A stretch of 64,000 bases of DNA from Okapia johnstoni. Taxonomy: Eukaryota; Chordata; Mammalia; Artiodactyla; Giraffidae. The stretch lies in the NCBI GenBank assembly GCA_024291935.2, contig JAGTYA010000026.1:2653501-2717500 (forward strand), written 5' to 3'. The first letter of the stretch is position 1, and every line of letters starts with the position of its first letter. A program made the translations under genes and the position numbers. Positions 21,893-32,682 of this stretch are shown here, piece by piece. Under the pieces are notes generated by a model. That model did no database searches and was not told where the DNA came from. It saw nothing but the letters and a program-made list of their open reading frames with translations.

Positions 21893-22108
21893 GGACTTCC
21901 CTAGTGGCTCATTTGGCAAAGAATCTGCTTGTAATGGAGGGGGACCTGGCTTCGATCCCTGGGTTGGGAAGATCCCCTGGAGAAGGGAATGGCAACCCAC
22001 TCCAGCATTCTTGCCTGGAGAGTCCCATGGACAGAGGCGCCTGGTGGGCTACAGTCCAGGGGGTTGCAAAGAGTCGGACAGGACTGAGCGACTGACACTT
22101 TTACTTTT
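21893..22108 (+). mobile_element. Bov-tA SINE inside L1
   Basis: Full-length sense Bov-tA, from ACTTCCCTAGTGGCTCATTT to CGGACAGGACTGAGCGACTG, with intact head and body. Short frames on both strands across it are artefacts. Confidence 0.93.
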
Positions 22109-22190
22109 CATATACGTGTGTGTATAACTGAATCACTTTGCTGCACACCGGAAACTAGCACAACATTCCAAAGCAACCATACTTCGCAAA

Positions 22191-23764
22191 AAGAAAGGGA
22201 GAGCGGAGAAACACAGAAAGAAGGCCAGTCTCACCCACCCTCACTGAGAAGGTGTACTCTGCACCCAGCACTGGGGACGTCTCTGAGCCAGACAGTAAAA
22301 CCCAGCACTGAGGGATCAGAAGTGACCGAGACGCGGATACTCCCTCAGTCTAACAGGGGGAGAGACCTCTGCTGGAGAAGGTGGAATGGGGATGTGTGGT
22401 CCCCAGGGATGTCACCCAGCCTTGGGACATCAAGGCAGGCTGCCCAGAGGGACCCCTGTTCCAAAAGAGTTCTGAGGACCCCATAGGGTTGGAATTGCCC
22501 AGGGTCAGTGGGAAGGGCATTTTCAGCAGAGGAAACACCGTCAGTAAAGACAAGATCGCCCAGGGTGTGTGTGGTTCTCCTGGAGTGCAGAGGGCAAGGC
22601 TGAGGGCCGTGAGCCTCAGGAGGGCCCAGAGCTGGCGCCAGGCCACCACCTGCCTCTGTTCTGGGGGGCCCAGGATTCATCCTGCAGACAGCCGGGGTCT
22701 CACGGTAGGTCCGGGGCACGGTTGGGAGTGCGGCCTTCTCTCTTGGCTCTAAAGGACCAGAAATGGGCTCCTTGTTCCCAGAGGACCGCAGGGCTGGCGG
22801 GGGGAGTCCTGGAATTCCCCGGGGTCCCCTGCCACCCTGGCTGCCTTTTTGAAGATGCTCTTGGTTGCTGCTGTGTCTTCTGGGGAAAGGTGGCCTTGGG
22901 GGGTGACCAGCAGGTGCCTGGGATCGAGAGGACACACAGCTCTCGGCACCCTCTGGGACAGAAGGGGGCCTGAAGGTGCCACGGATGTCACAGTGGGGAA
23001 AGCGGCCCTACCCCCCCGCCCCAGCACTGGATTCTGAAAGGCCCTGGGACGGTGTGGGGACAAAGGTGTGGTGTTTGGCTGCCAGCATCACCGGCAGCCT
23101 CCTCCAGTCTCCCCAGCGAACAAAGAGCTGATTGAACACTCTGGCTTCCTGCTTCCTAAGCCCTCTCCTATTTATCTTCCTCAAGGTGCAATTGAATCGA
23201 GGAGAGGGAGGGCCCAGCGGGGGTGAAGCTGTGATTACGGGTCTAAACTACAGAAGTGTGCCCGGTGAGTAATCCTGAACGGGTCCCGCCAGGCGCAGAG
23301 CCCAGACTCCGGGGCAGCCCTCGAGAGGTGGACTCTGATCAGACCTTCAAGCTGCTTCAATTTTCTTGAGTGTTTTTGTGGCTGTAGCCCAGTGAACGAT
23401 CATCTTTGCCAAGGCGTAAATTAATCTATCTCTACCTTAAATCATATCAGAGTCATTATTTCCTGTTGGGAGTCAGACTGAAAGTCAGGCCCCAAGGTCA
23501 TCTCAAGGTCCTTGCTACGTACAGATGAAGGGATGGTCAGTCTCCATCCGGGGCTTCTCCTCTGCCCCCATGGGCCTGGGACCATCGCCCAAAGAGTCCT
23601 AGGTCATTTTTACTGGGTCTGCTGGTTTCTGTAAGACTGGAGTCCAGTGAAAATGTCTTTTCCATGGATGGTTTATCGAGTTCCTCCCTTGGTGGCAGAA
23701 GTCAGCTCCCTATGCCTGAGACATGGAGCAGTTCAGTCTCAGGACCTTATTTCCTGCTAAACAA
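22191..23764. other. Single-copy block
   Basis: No young repeat. 22240-22330 may be L2 (CCCAGCACTGGGGACGTCTC). Overlapping frames of up to 196 codons at 22345-22973 run on both strands and look compositional. 23080-23520 is described as a candidate conserved element. Confidence 0.45.
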
Positions 23765-23872
23765 AGCTGGGAGATAAAGGTCATCAACCCCCGTATTTTC
23801 AGAGCAGAAACAGGCACAGAGAGGTGAAGTCAAATGCCTAATGTCACACAGCTAGCCGGTGGCTGGACTGGA
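23765..23872 (-). repeat. MIR SINE fragment
   Basis: CAGAGCAGAAACAGGCACAGAGAGGTGAAG, followed by AATGTCACACAGCTAGCCGG, is the antisense MIR core, which is well conserved here. Confidence 0.8.
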
Positions 23873-23999
23873 CTTTCATTACTTTCCAACCTTATTGATG
23901 AAGACGATGCACAATAAACTCCCCAGCTTAATATTGTACAACGTGGTGGGTTTTGACAAATCTACACACCAAGGTTTTAGCCTCAGCACAGTTGGCATT

Positions 24000-24155
24000 T
24001 GGGACTGGACAATTCTTTATTGTGGGGGGAGGAGGGTCTGTGTTACACATTACAGGATGTTTAGCAGTGTCCCTGGGGGCCTCTGTCTGCGAGACACCTG
24101 TCCCCAGGTGTGAGAACAGAACCATCTCCAGACAGTGTCACACGAGGGGCCACAG
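24000..24155 (-). mobile_element. MER20, antisense
   Basis: TGGACAATTCTTTATTGTGG, CATTACAGGATGTTTAGCAG, TGTCCCTGGGGGCCTCTGTC and ACCATCTCCAGACAGTGTCA are antisense MER20 blocks in order. Shorter than the copy at 7335 and inserted in the old L1. Confidence 0.8.
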
Positions 24156-24659
24156 CGTCCCCACGTGAGGACCACGAGTGTGCTGTGCACACCCGTGAAA
24201 CCAGTGCTGAGTCTGCAACTGCCACAGCCGCCTCCCCCTAAGGTTCCGTCCCCGCCTTGTGGGCCCCTCTTCCCAGGTCGCTGCCACCCTGGCAATGGCC
24301 TGTTACCTTCTGCTATAGGTTTTTCTAATATTTTCTAGACTTTTGTATAAATGGAATCACACAAGATGGAATTTTTTCTTTGGACTCTGAGCTTCATTAT
24401 TTTCAACCTGCCCATAACTCACCCCTCTGTGTTGCTGAGCTGTCTCCGAGGTATGGAGATACCACGCTTGGCTCACCCGTTCACCTGCTGCTGGACGCCT
24501 GGGTAGCTTCCAGCTTTCGGCTTTTACAGATTGAGCCATGGTACACATTTATGAACACGCCTTTGTATAGACACATGCCTTCGTTTCTCCTGAGAAAGTA
24601 CCTCGGGTCGAGTGGCTGGGTCATACGGAGCGGGTGTGTTTCTTTTCTTTTTTAAAATG

Positions 24660-24813
24660 CTATTTCATTATGGGTTTTTTTTGGGGGGGGTTTCTTTGCC
24701 AGGTCTAACTTTTAGTGGTGACGTGTGGGACTTAGTTCCCTGACCAGGGTTTGAACCCAGAGACCCTGCATAGGAACGTGGAGTCTTAGCCACGGGACCA
24801 CCAGGGACACCCT
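24660..24813 (-). mobile_element. CHR-type SINE inside L1
   Basis: Antisense CHR: a T/G-rich tail, TGTGGGACTTAGTTCCCTGA, CCAGGGTTTGAACCCAGAGA, and CCACCAGGGACACCC at the head. It splits the old L1 at the conserved GGTCATA../..AAGAAGCTGCC join. Confidence 0.8.
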
Positions 24814-24862
24814 CAGAGGGGCTGTGTTTAAAGTTTCAAGAAGCTGCCACCCTGTTTCCAAG

Positions 24863-25220
24863 GTGGCCATGGCTCTGACTCCAGGCTCCTCATCTTCCAT
24901 CTGCTCCTCACTCATGAGTCTCCAGGAGAAGGCAGACCCGGTGGGTGGGATTCCTGGGGACCTGGAGACCCGCAGAGGGTTATGGATCATCTAGAAAAAT
25001 GCCAAGGAGAGGAGGCTGAAAAGCCTGGTGTAAAGCACCAAAGACTCCCTCCCTTCGACTGGGGCCAGTGCAGACCCCAACCAGGACCTGCCCCGAGCTG
25101 GACCCCACGCCTTATTCCACAGGTCTTACATTTTACATCCTGGATGGTGAAATTGCCTTCCTGTGAGCCTGAGGCGTCCCCCAACCCCAAGACAGGTCAC
25201 GTTCCTTGGATAACTTAGCC
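24863..25220. other. Single-copy stretch
   Basis: Nothing recognised. It may include further decayed L1. Confidence 0.35.
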
Positions 25221-26340
25221 AGTTTCAATGACTTGAAACTTTTTTCAAATCAGAAAATACGCTCCACTTAAAACACACACTCCTGTCATCATGGGAACCT
25301 ACTTCTCGCTCGTCAATTTCACATGACTGTTTCACATATTGATTGTGTCTGATTCTATTTGAGTTTTTCCCTTTGGTTGCTTCCATGAGCAACATATTTG
25401 GATCACAGAGATGAAGACACAGTAAACTTCCAGAGAGCCTAATATGTCAAGTTACTTTTCTTTCCATTCACATGGCATCATTTCTTAAGTGCAAATTCCA
25501 CTAAGTGGAAAAATTTTTAAGCCACAAGGTAAGCCTGGAAGTGCTGGAGAACTGACCAGTTCTTATGAAATTTTTTCCTTTCTTTAAAATCCTTTCCAAA
25601 CGCTTTCAAAATGGATCTAATGACACAATAGATAATCCTGAATTCTTGCATTAAATGAGACTTATTTTTTCAAAGATAAATATAAGCCTTTCAGCTTGGT
25701 AAACAAGTAAGAGTACAAAGAGTTTTCTTATTTCTAGAAACGTGGGGATTAACATTTGATCCTTAATTTTAATGAGAAACAGATTAGTTCTGTGTAGGAC
25801 ATTAAGAATTAGTCCTGGGTATAATATTATTTTAAACCATAAGTTCTTTCACTCAGAGATTCTGGTGAAACTTTAGTTTTTTGGCTAGATGGTGAATCAG
25901 AGTCATTTGAAAATATGGTTACTATGGAAAATTTCTAGAATGACACCAAGAAATTATGATCTCTGATAAGTGAGACTGGGGGTCAGACTAGGAGAAAAGC
26001 TCATCTTTTTTTTATTGTATACCCCTTTCATAATGCTTGGAATTTTTTTTACCATCTGTGCAATAGATTTATAATTTAAAAAGAAGGAAGAACATGATTT
26101 TTGAGGCATCACCCATAATTTTCAATATTAAGGGGCAAATATTGTTCATCTTTTAGAATTTATTTTCACAGGTGACTTTTTATGCATTTAAGTACGTATA
26201 CATTCATGTGAAGTCATGAAAAAACATATAATAGCAAGCATTTTCAAACACCATGTTTCAAGCTACAGAAGATGTCTTTCTGTACTAGCAAATCCACCTT
26301 GTTTAATGCTAATCCGGACGGTCAGTCTGTGATCCAGACA
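25221..26340. other. AT-rich repeat-poor block
   Basis: About 1.1 kb of AT-rich DNA with no SINE, LINE 3' end or LTR that I can recognise and no open frame above 60 codons. This is unusual in a window where most stretches this long contain a young repeat. It may be constrained non-coding sequence or a thoroughly decayed repeat. Confidence 0.45.
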
Positions 26341-26990
26341 AGGGCTCAAGATCTTCTCACACTCCAAGTCTATCAGCCAGTTTTTCGCTGCAGTAACAGG
26401 CAGCCCTGAGCTCTCAGTGGCTGTCTGCCCCAAAGTGTGTCTTTCTTATTCACTGGAGCGTGGGGGGTGGCCTTGGCTCCTCCAGGCCTCCCGGGCTCTG
26501 CTGGGCTGGGTCCAGGCTGTGGGTCAGAGGAGGCTCAGGTGAGGCCCTGCCACGTGCCCCTCATTCTGGGCTGAGGCTGCGGGAGCAGCATGTGTGAGGT
26601 CTGTCCTCCTGGTGGGCATCAGGAAGGTGGCGGGCCGGCGGGCACCCAGGCTGCACGTCCACTGTCAGCCCAAGATGACGGGCCCCGTCACCCACTGGAC
26701 AAAGCAGGACAAAGCCAGAGGGTGGGGAGGTGTGCTCCACCTACAGAGGAAGGGCAGGGCAGGTGGGAGAAGAGAGCAGCTGTTCACGGAACCAAAAGGC
26801 AATCCAGCACACGTACGGAAAGAAAGAAAAAAGGAAGCTGGGCTTCTGCTGGTTAAGTAGCTAACTGTGATACTTTGTTGCTGGCACGCCAGTTCTTTAA
26901 ATCTTGTTCCATATTGGTTTTTGGGCTTGAAAGGTGAGCATGTTAGTGAGTAGAATATAATTTGTGCTAATAATAATACCATCACGGATA
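26341..26990. other. GC-rich stretch, possible old repeat
   Basis: 26360-26820 has a block order (CACTGGAGCGTGG.., CCAGGCTGTGGGTCAGAGG, GGCATCAGGAAGG, CCACTGGACAAAGCAGGACAA) that vaguely recalls an old mammalian repeat, but I cannot name it. The two 88-codon frames at 26590-26860 overlap each other and are not convincing. Confidence 0.35.
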
Positions 26991-26994
26991 ACTA

Positions 26995-27215
26995 AGAATA
27001 ACTCACCTTTTGAGCACTTATTATAAGCATTTTACTTGAATTATTCCAATTTTCATCCAACCAGATAAAATAGTCATCATTATTATTCCCATTTGAAAGA
27101 TAAGAAAACTGAGGCTTAGAAGATTAATTTAGTTGTCCAAAGTCACGTGACTTGTAGGTAACAAACACAGCTCTGTTTGGCTCCAAGACAAGCTCTTCGA
27201 CGCTATAAATTCTGA
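26995..27215 (-). repeat. MIR SINE, long copy
   Basis: Almost full-length antisense MIR: TTTGAGCACTTATTATAAGC, TTATTCCCATTTGAAAGATA, AGAAAACTGAGGCTTAGAAG, TTGTCCAAAGTCACGTGACT, and GCTCTGTTTGGCTCCAAGAC at the tRNA-like side. Confidence 0.85.
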
Positions 27216-28239
27216 GGCCACTGTTTTAGAAGCATGTGCATGCCTGTGAGTTTAATATTCTCTTTCTTACTGATATAGGAGGGGACTATATTGCCTGCTT
27301 CCAGGGAGAGGAAGTGACCCACATCAGAATAATCCATTGAGCGGTGGATGCCTAAATGAAGGCTCAGTCCCTAAGAAGGTTGTTCCTGCATTTCTGTTTA
27401 AGACGTGGCCTCACCATAAGCACTGCTGAGGCTGGTCTATGCTGTTTCTTGTTCTCCTCCCTTTCCTGAACACATCCCAGAGGATACTACATTTCCCAGC
27501 CCCCTTCACGATGGACACGGCCATGTGACCAACGTTCCTTAGTCAACAAGGAACAAGCCTCAGTAGATGCAGAGGTGGTTGAATGCTGGTGGGGTTCTCT
27601 CCCTTTGCAGTGACAACTTACAGGCATGTGAAGGACAGCTTTCCTGGAAAGCCACCCAGACCCACAGTGGTGATGGAGAAGCAGACTGTGATTGTGTGAA
27701 ACCAACTGGAGTTGGGGGATGTTTGTTATCACAGCATAACTCAGCCTGCACTAGCTGATACAAGTTCCTCCTGGCTGCCTCCAGCACCACACATCTCTCC
27801 TTTTTTGAAGGCTTGATCTCTGACCAGGTAATTTAAAAGAAATATTTCTTCATCTATCATGTCAATAAAAAAAATACGAGCCTACCCTGCCATCTTCTTT
27901 CTCTCTGATCTAAAACCAGCTCCCTGCTGGCAGCCCTGTATCTGCCTGCACTGGTGAGGATGGAGTCTCCATGGTAGGGAGACCAGCAGGGGCCCTCACC
28001 CAGCACTGCCATCGCTGGACGGGGCGGATGGCTGTCCCTGAAGCCCGTCCGGCCCCACAGGCGGGTCCCTTTGTGCAGCTAACAGGTCTCGGGCTCCCAT
28101 TTCTAGCCATGTATTAGGACTGGGATAACGATGCCCCCAGCTTTCATGGGCCACCAGACTGTCTGTCAAGCCTCAGCAACCCAGTGAGCCCCCAGCTTTC
28201 CTCGTGCAAAGACCATCAGCACCTCTCCACGATGTGCTG
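27216..28239. other. Mostly single-copy stretch
   Basis: 27470-27780 contains CTACATTTCCCAGCCCCC followed by GGCCATGTGACCAACG, a phrase found in several old mammalian transposons, but no family can be assigned. No gene. Confidence 0.4.
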
Positions 28240-29040
28240 GGCAGGCTCTTTCGCAGCCATTTCAGTGGGTATTAATCCCACGACCCAGGGAGACGTGTTA
28301 AAAATAAAGCAGCTAAGAGCTGGAATTAAACCTTTGGAAGCAAGTCAGGGCTCTCCGTGGGACAGTATTTCAGCCCCATGTCGTGGCCGGTGGGTAGAAC
28401 ACAGTCTCTCCTTTGCCTTCGCACGACAGGACCCATCTCCAACCCTGGAGACCGCATCCGCCCTCCCTCTCCCCCTAAGGTTCGGCCTGGGGAGTCTTAA
28501 GCCAGACAAAAGCCAGCTCCATCTGGCTGCTTTAATTTTTTTCAACCCCGCCTTCCGCTTAATTTGCTATTTTTTCACAACACACATGGCAACAAAAACT
28601 CGTCACCCTGCAAGCTCTCATTATGGAATCAAAAATAAAACCGAATAAAATAATTCAGGTATAGAATCTATATTCAATAGTTGTGAAAAGCATCGATGGC
28701 AAATTCCACAATTGCCTTTGCATCTTTTGTCTGTCTTCACTTAGGTTCAAACCTCCTTTTTCTTTTGCGTCTCTCATGGCGGCAAAATATAGTCCTCTCC
28801 CGGCCTGTGATGCTCTTAATGGAAACTCAGCAGCTTTCACGCTAAAAAGCACTCAGGGAATCCGTGGGAAGGAATCATTAAGTGGAAGACACTGGTTATA
28901 ATTCTTTGTAATGTGCCTTCCGTAATTAAGTTATTACTGGACCAATTAACCTTAATGCCAGGGCCTATAGCATGAAAAGACTCGCTGAGAGAGCACATTA
29001 ATCATTGGTAATGAAGCAGGCTTGGGAGGACCTCTGGGTG
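28240..29040. promoter_or_regulatory. Candidate conserved non-coding element
   Basis: Repeat-free stretch with balanced composition and many words typical of developmental enhancers: TTAATCCC (28271), GGAATTAAACC, AATTTGCTA, GCTCTTAATGG (28812), CCGTAATTAAGTTATTA (28920), GGACCAATTAACC (28939), CACATTAATCATTGG (28995). There is no long open frame in keeping with an exon. Conservation itself cannot be seen from one genome, so the call rests on motif density and absence of repeats. Confidence 0.4.
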
Positions 29041-29540
29041 GTCCAAGGGTCGAGCTGAAACCCTTATTTGTTCTCGTAGGGTACCCCCCTCGGAGGGTTA
29101 GGACGCCCATCTGCGTTCCTTGCTCACTCCTCCAGCCAACATGGGGAGGCCCCCTACAGAATCCACACTGGGCCCATTTCACTTCTACCAGACCCCGTGC
29201 AGTGGCCAAGGGGGCTGCCTCCGAGACAGTCCAATACGTTCCTGCGGGGGCACTGACCAGGCTCCGGAAGGGTGTGCCCAGGTGGACCTCGCACCTACAA
29301 GAGGCATCAGGGAGACTGTCTTCAGTCCAGTGAATGGTGACATGAACGCTTTCCACCAGGGCGGGCACAGTCTTGCACTGTCTTTCAGACAGAATCCAGG
29401 TTGAAATGGGCCTGCATGAGGAGGGCAGCCAGCTACACTCACTGCGGATGAGAAGCAAGCACACGGCATGATTGTCCAGCAGCCGTCGGGAAGGACCACA
29501 GCTCCCCGAATGTGACACCGTGGCTTCCTGGGGCTAGGAG
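29041..29540. other. Single-copy stretch
   Basis: Frames of 94-188 codons lie on both strands (for example 28952-29518 minus). None shows a recognisable domain. Confidence 0.35.
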
Positions 29541-29690
29541 AATAGAGGGAACTGCAGTCAACATCCTGAGATAAACTGTAATGGACAAGAATATGAAAAA
29601 GAACATGCACGTGTATAACCGAATCACTTTGCTGTACAGCAGAAATTAACACAACATTGTCAAATCAACTATCGTTGTTCAGCCACTGGG
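29541..29690 (+). mobile_element. L1 3' end, very short
   Basis: Sense L1 3' terminus only: TGAGATAAACTGTAATGGAC, AAGAATATGAAAAAGAACAT, GTGTATAACCGAATCACTTT, GCTGTACAGCAGAAATTAAC, CAACATTGTCAAATCAACTA. Confidence 0.85.
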
Positions 29691-29764
29691 TGGGCAGACC
29701 CAGTTCTGCTTGGCAGAGACTTTGGCAAGAATTGTAAGGGGAGATTTTACTACTGTTAAAAACA

Positions 29765-30175
29765 GTCACTTACTTAAAGCATTTTTTCTTTTATTTTTTT
29801 GAATTGAAAAAGATTTAATTGAAATATAGTTAACTGCTAAAGCTGAAGCTCCAATACTTTGGCCATCTGATGCTAAGAGCTGACTCACTGGCAAAGACCC
29901 TGATGCTGGGAAAGACTGAGGGCTGGAGGAGAAGGGGTGACAGAGGATGAGATGGTTGGATGGCAAATCGGCATGAGTTTGAGCAAGCTCTGGGAGATAG
30001 TAATGGACAGAGAAGCCTGGCGTGCTGCAGTCCATGGGGTTCCAAAGAGTCGGACATGACTAGTGGCTGTATTGCTATACAATAGGACCTTGCTGTTTAT
30101 CCACCCTATATAAGGTAGTTTTTTGCATCTGCTAACCCCAACCTTCCACTCCATCCCCTAATTGTAATTGAAATA
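29765..30175 (-). mobile_element. L1 3' end split by BovB
   Basis: Antisense L1 3' end. 29770-29836 has TTTTTTTGAATTG and TTTAATTGAAATATAGTTAACTGC. After the BovB insertion it resumes with GCTATACAATAGGACCTTGC and TGTTTATCCACCCTATATAA. Confidence 0.8.
29837..30067 (+). mobile_element. BovB LINE 3' fragment inside L1
   Basis: Sense BovB of about 230 bp starting at CTAAAGCTGAAGCTCCAATA and ending CGGACATGACTAGTGGCTG. The host L1 is in the opposite direction. One of the shortest BovB copies in the window. Confidence 0.88.
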
Positions 30176-31180
30176 TAATTTAAGCATCCACTCATTTTAC
30201 TATTGTTAGCAAACTAAATCTGTGTTCTCAGAATTCTGGAACATGCTCCCAAATCAGTCCTCAATGTCCCCGTATGTTCCACCCCAGATTCTTGAGTTTG
30301 AAAGTGGACCCTGAAGGCAATGCCATGGGGACTCCTGACCCAATGTCAAGGAAAGTTCTTTGTGTTGAACCCAAATTACAAGAGTGAGACAAAGCCTAAT
30401 TCTACTTCCACCAGCCATTTCATCAATGACTCAATGGTGGCCCTAGCACTTCCTTCCACTTCTAGATCAAATATCTTTAATTCTCTCCAATGGTCTTCAT
30501 AACACCAGCTAGCATTGAATGAGCTCCGTCTTTGTGGCAGGCTCTGTCTTAGCCACCTCCTGTGCACAATTTCATTTACCCTCGTAAAATGCAGTGAAAC
30601 ACATACTAATGCCTACCGTATTTGACACAAGGGCTGTGGGGCTCAGCATCCATAAGTAAGCCCTCACCCCCCGCCGGACCCACCCACCAGGTGCCTCCTC
30701 TCTTAAAGGCCGTTTATGCTCTTGGTCTCCAGGACTTCTGAAGTGTATTCTTCCACTGACCTGTCTTGTCAAATATGTAACAACCACACAATTTCACATG
30801 GTTTATGGGGTGTGGGTGGGGTGGTTTTGAGGTCCCAAAAGGTGCAGGTCACAATTAGCACCATCTGCTGCTGTCCACAATGCAAATGGGGGAAGTTCTG
30901 GAATCGAGGAAGTTTGCATAGCCCACCTTCCTCCCCACTCCAGGCTCTCCGCCCCTACTCCGCTGCCCCCATGCCCCCCTTCCTGGCTCCCATTTCTCCT
31001 TCTCCTTCCCCCTCCCCAACTCCTCCTCTCAAACTCAGGCCTCCCCCACGCTCAGAGATACACCAGGACCAGGGAGTTGGGGGCACATTCCGACAGCGCA
31101 AGGTGGTTTCCATGGGAGAGGTCCTTCTTATCTTGTCTGCCTTGACAAAAATCTGCTGTTCTATTACTGTATCATTTTAA
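30176..31180. other. Mostly single-copy; MIR trace
   Basis: 30510-30605 (GTCTTTGTGGCAGGCTCTGT, CACAATTTCATTTACCCTCG) is probably an antisense MIR. 30940-31060 is a C/T-rich run. The 154-codon frame at 30716 is low-complexity Pro/Ser and not a credible gene. Confidence 0.45.
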
Positions 31181-31475
31181 TTGTTGTTGAGTTGCTAAGT
31201 CGTGTCCGACTTTGCGACCCCATGGACTGCAGCCCGCCAGGCTCCCTGTCTTTCATTATCTCCCAGAGTTTGCTCAAACTCATGTCCATTGAGTTGGTGA
31301 TGCCATCTCAACCTCTGTTGCGCCCTTCTCTTGCCTTCAATCTTTCCCAGCAGCAGGGTCTTTGCCAATGAGTCAGTTCTTCGAATCAGGTGGCCAAAGG
31401 TTTGGAGCCACAGCTTTAGCATCAGTTCTTCCAATAAATATTCAAGGTTGATTTCCTTTAGGATTGACTGATTTG
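31181..31475 (-). mobile_element. BovB LINE 3' fragment
   Basis: Antisense BovB: TGTTGTTGAGTTGCTAAGTC, GCGACCCCATGGACTGCAGC, then antisense coding to TTCAAGGTTGATTTCCTTTAGG near 31464. Several small deletions interrupt the frame (79 codons open at most). Confidence 0.9.
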
Positions 31476-31780
31476 ATTATTTTAATAATTAACAATAATA
31501 ACAACAATGCATCAGTGTTAAACAGGGTAACAACCACATAAAGATAATAATGCAATAATAATGATAATTACATGATCACTGATGCAGATATAAGTTTGAC
31601 TGTGTAGCAGCACCCTGTTCGCAGCCCTGTACAGCTCCACGTTTCCACCTCCCCCGGGAACATCGGGTCAGTGCAGGAACAGTGCAATGGGGTAAGGGCA
31701 TGTATCTCCTTTCAGGCTCCCTGCAGTCTCCAAGCTTCCTCCATCTCTCCATTCCCACCTTGAAGGTCAGATTTTGGAAA
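31476..31780. other. AT-rich low complexity then single-copy DNA
   Basis: 31476-31575 is AATAAT/AACAAT-rich (about half is A in short runs). Beyond it no repeat is seen. Confidence 0.5.
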
Positions 31781-31781
31781 C

Positions 31782-31982
31782 TGAAAGTGTTGGTCACTCC
31801 GTCATGTCCAACTCTTTGTGATCCTGTGAACTGCAGCCCGCCAGACTTCTCTGTCCAGGGGATTCTCCAGGCAAGAGTACTGGAGTGGGTTGCCATTCCC
31901 TTCTCCAGGGGATCTTCCCGACCCAGGGGTCAAACTTGGCTCTCCTGCACTGCAGGCGGGTTCTTTCCTGTCTGAGCCACTA
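31782..31982 (-). mobile_element. Bov-tA SINE
   Basis: Antisense Bov-tA: AAAGTGTTGGTCACTCCGTC at the tail, CTTTGTGATCCTGTGAACTG, TGGAGTGGGTTGCCATTCCC, and GAGCCACTATAA at an eroded head. Frames of 97 and 106 codons across it are artefacts. Confidence 0.9.
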
Positions 31983-32682
31983 TAACCTGTGTTTTTGGAG
32001 GAATGTGACAATCGAAGAAATCAGGTCTCAGAGCCCACCACGGAGCAGCGTCCCCCGAGGAGGGGCTCCCCCGACTCCAGCCTATGAGCCCCGGACATGG
32101 GCTCCCATTGGAGGCCCCCACACCCAGCCCCTCCCAAGCAGGTGAGATGGGGGTTGAGTAGCTGGCATCTTATTTTCCTAAAACCCTGCAGATCCTACCT
32201 ACACCCTGTCCTGTGGGCACGCCACAGTCCAGAGAGAGAAAGTTCAATCACGTTAATAAAATGGCTCCGTATTCTGCGTCCTTTGTCCTAAGGGTGGACC
32301 CTGGGTGGAATTAGAACATCCGGACCCTCCAATGCAGGCTGTCAGAGGAGAAGGCATCCATCTCTCACGCAGAAAGTCAAATAATTCACCGCTGACGTTT
32401 TCTTTTGACTTTTACGTTACCTCTTCCCTCTAGAAGTAATTTCCTTGACTCTGATCCGGGAAGAGCAAAGGGAGAAGGCTTTGTTACAAGTGGGAAACCT
32501 ACCAAATGCCCAGGCAGTGGCAGCAGGCCAGATTCTTCACTGTAGCCATCACTCACTTATCTGAAATGAAAATGTTTTACTCTTCTAAATATGATTGCCT
32601 TCAGAGTACTGGATGCCTGGAAGTGATCTATCAGCTCTGCACACTTGTGAAACTTCAACAGTCATGGGATTTGCTTTCTGGT
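31983..32682. other. Single-copy stretch
   Basis: Nothing recognised. Confidence 0.4.

Larger units (their letters stand above)
21710..22190 (+). mobile_element. L1 3' end split by a SINE
   Basis: Sense L1 3' end: TCTGTAATAACCTATAATGG and AAAAGAATCTGACAAG, a (TA)n run, then the SINE at 21893-22108, and finally GTGTGTATAACTGAATCACT, TTGCTGCACACCGGAAACTA and the AACATTCCAAAGC end. Confidence 0.82.
23873..24862 (-). mobile_element. Old L1 (L1M type) carrying two insertions
   Basis: Antisense L1 in three pieces. 23873-23999 has GGTGGGTTTTGACAAATCTA. 24156-24655 has TTTTGTATAAATGGAATCAC, GAGATACCACGCTTGGC, TTCACCTGCTGCTGGACG and GTGGCTGGGTCATACGG. 24814-24862 has AAGAAGCTGCCACCCTGTTT. The gaps hold a MER20 and a CHR SINE. 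Heavily diverged and non-coding. Confidence 0.72.

Noticed and set aside
22345..22973. Overlapping 196-, 134- and 123-codon frames
   Set aside because: Frames on both strands cover the same bases; no domain or splice pattern supports any one.
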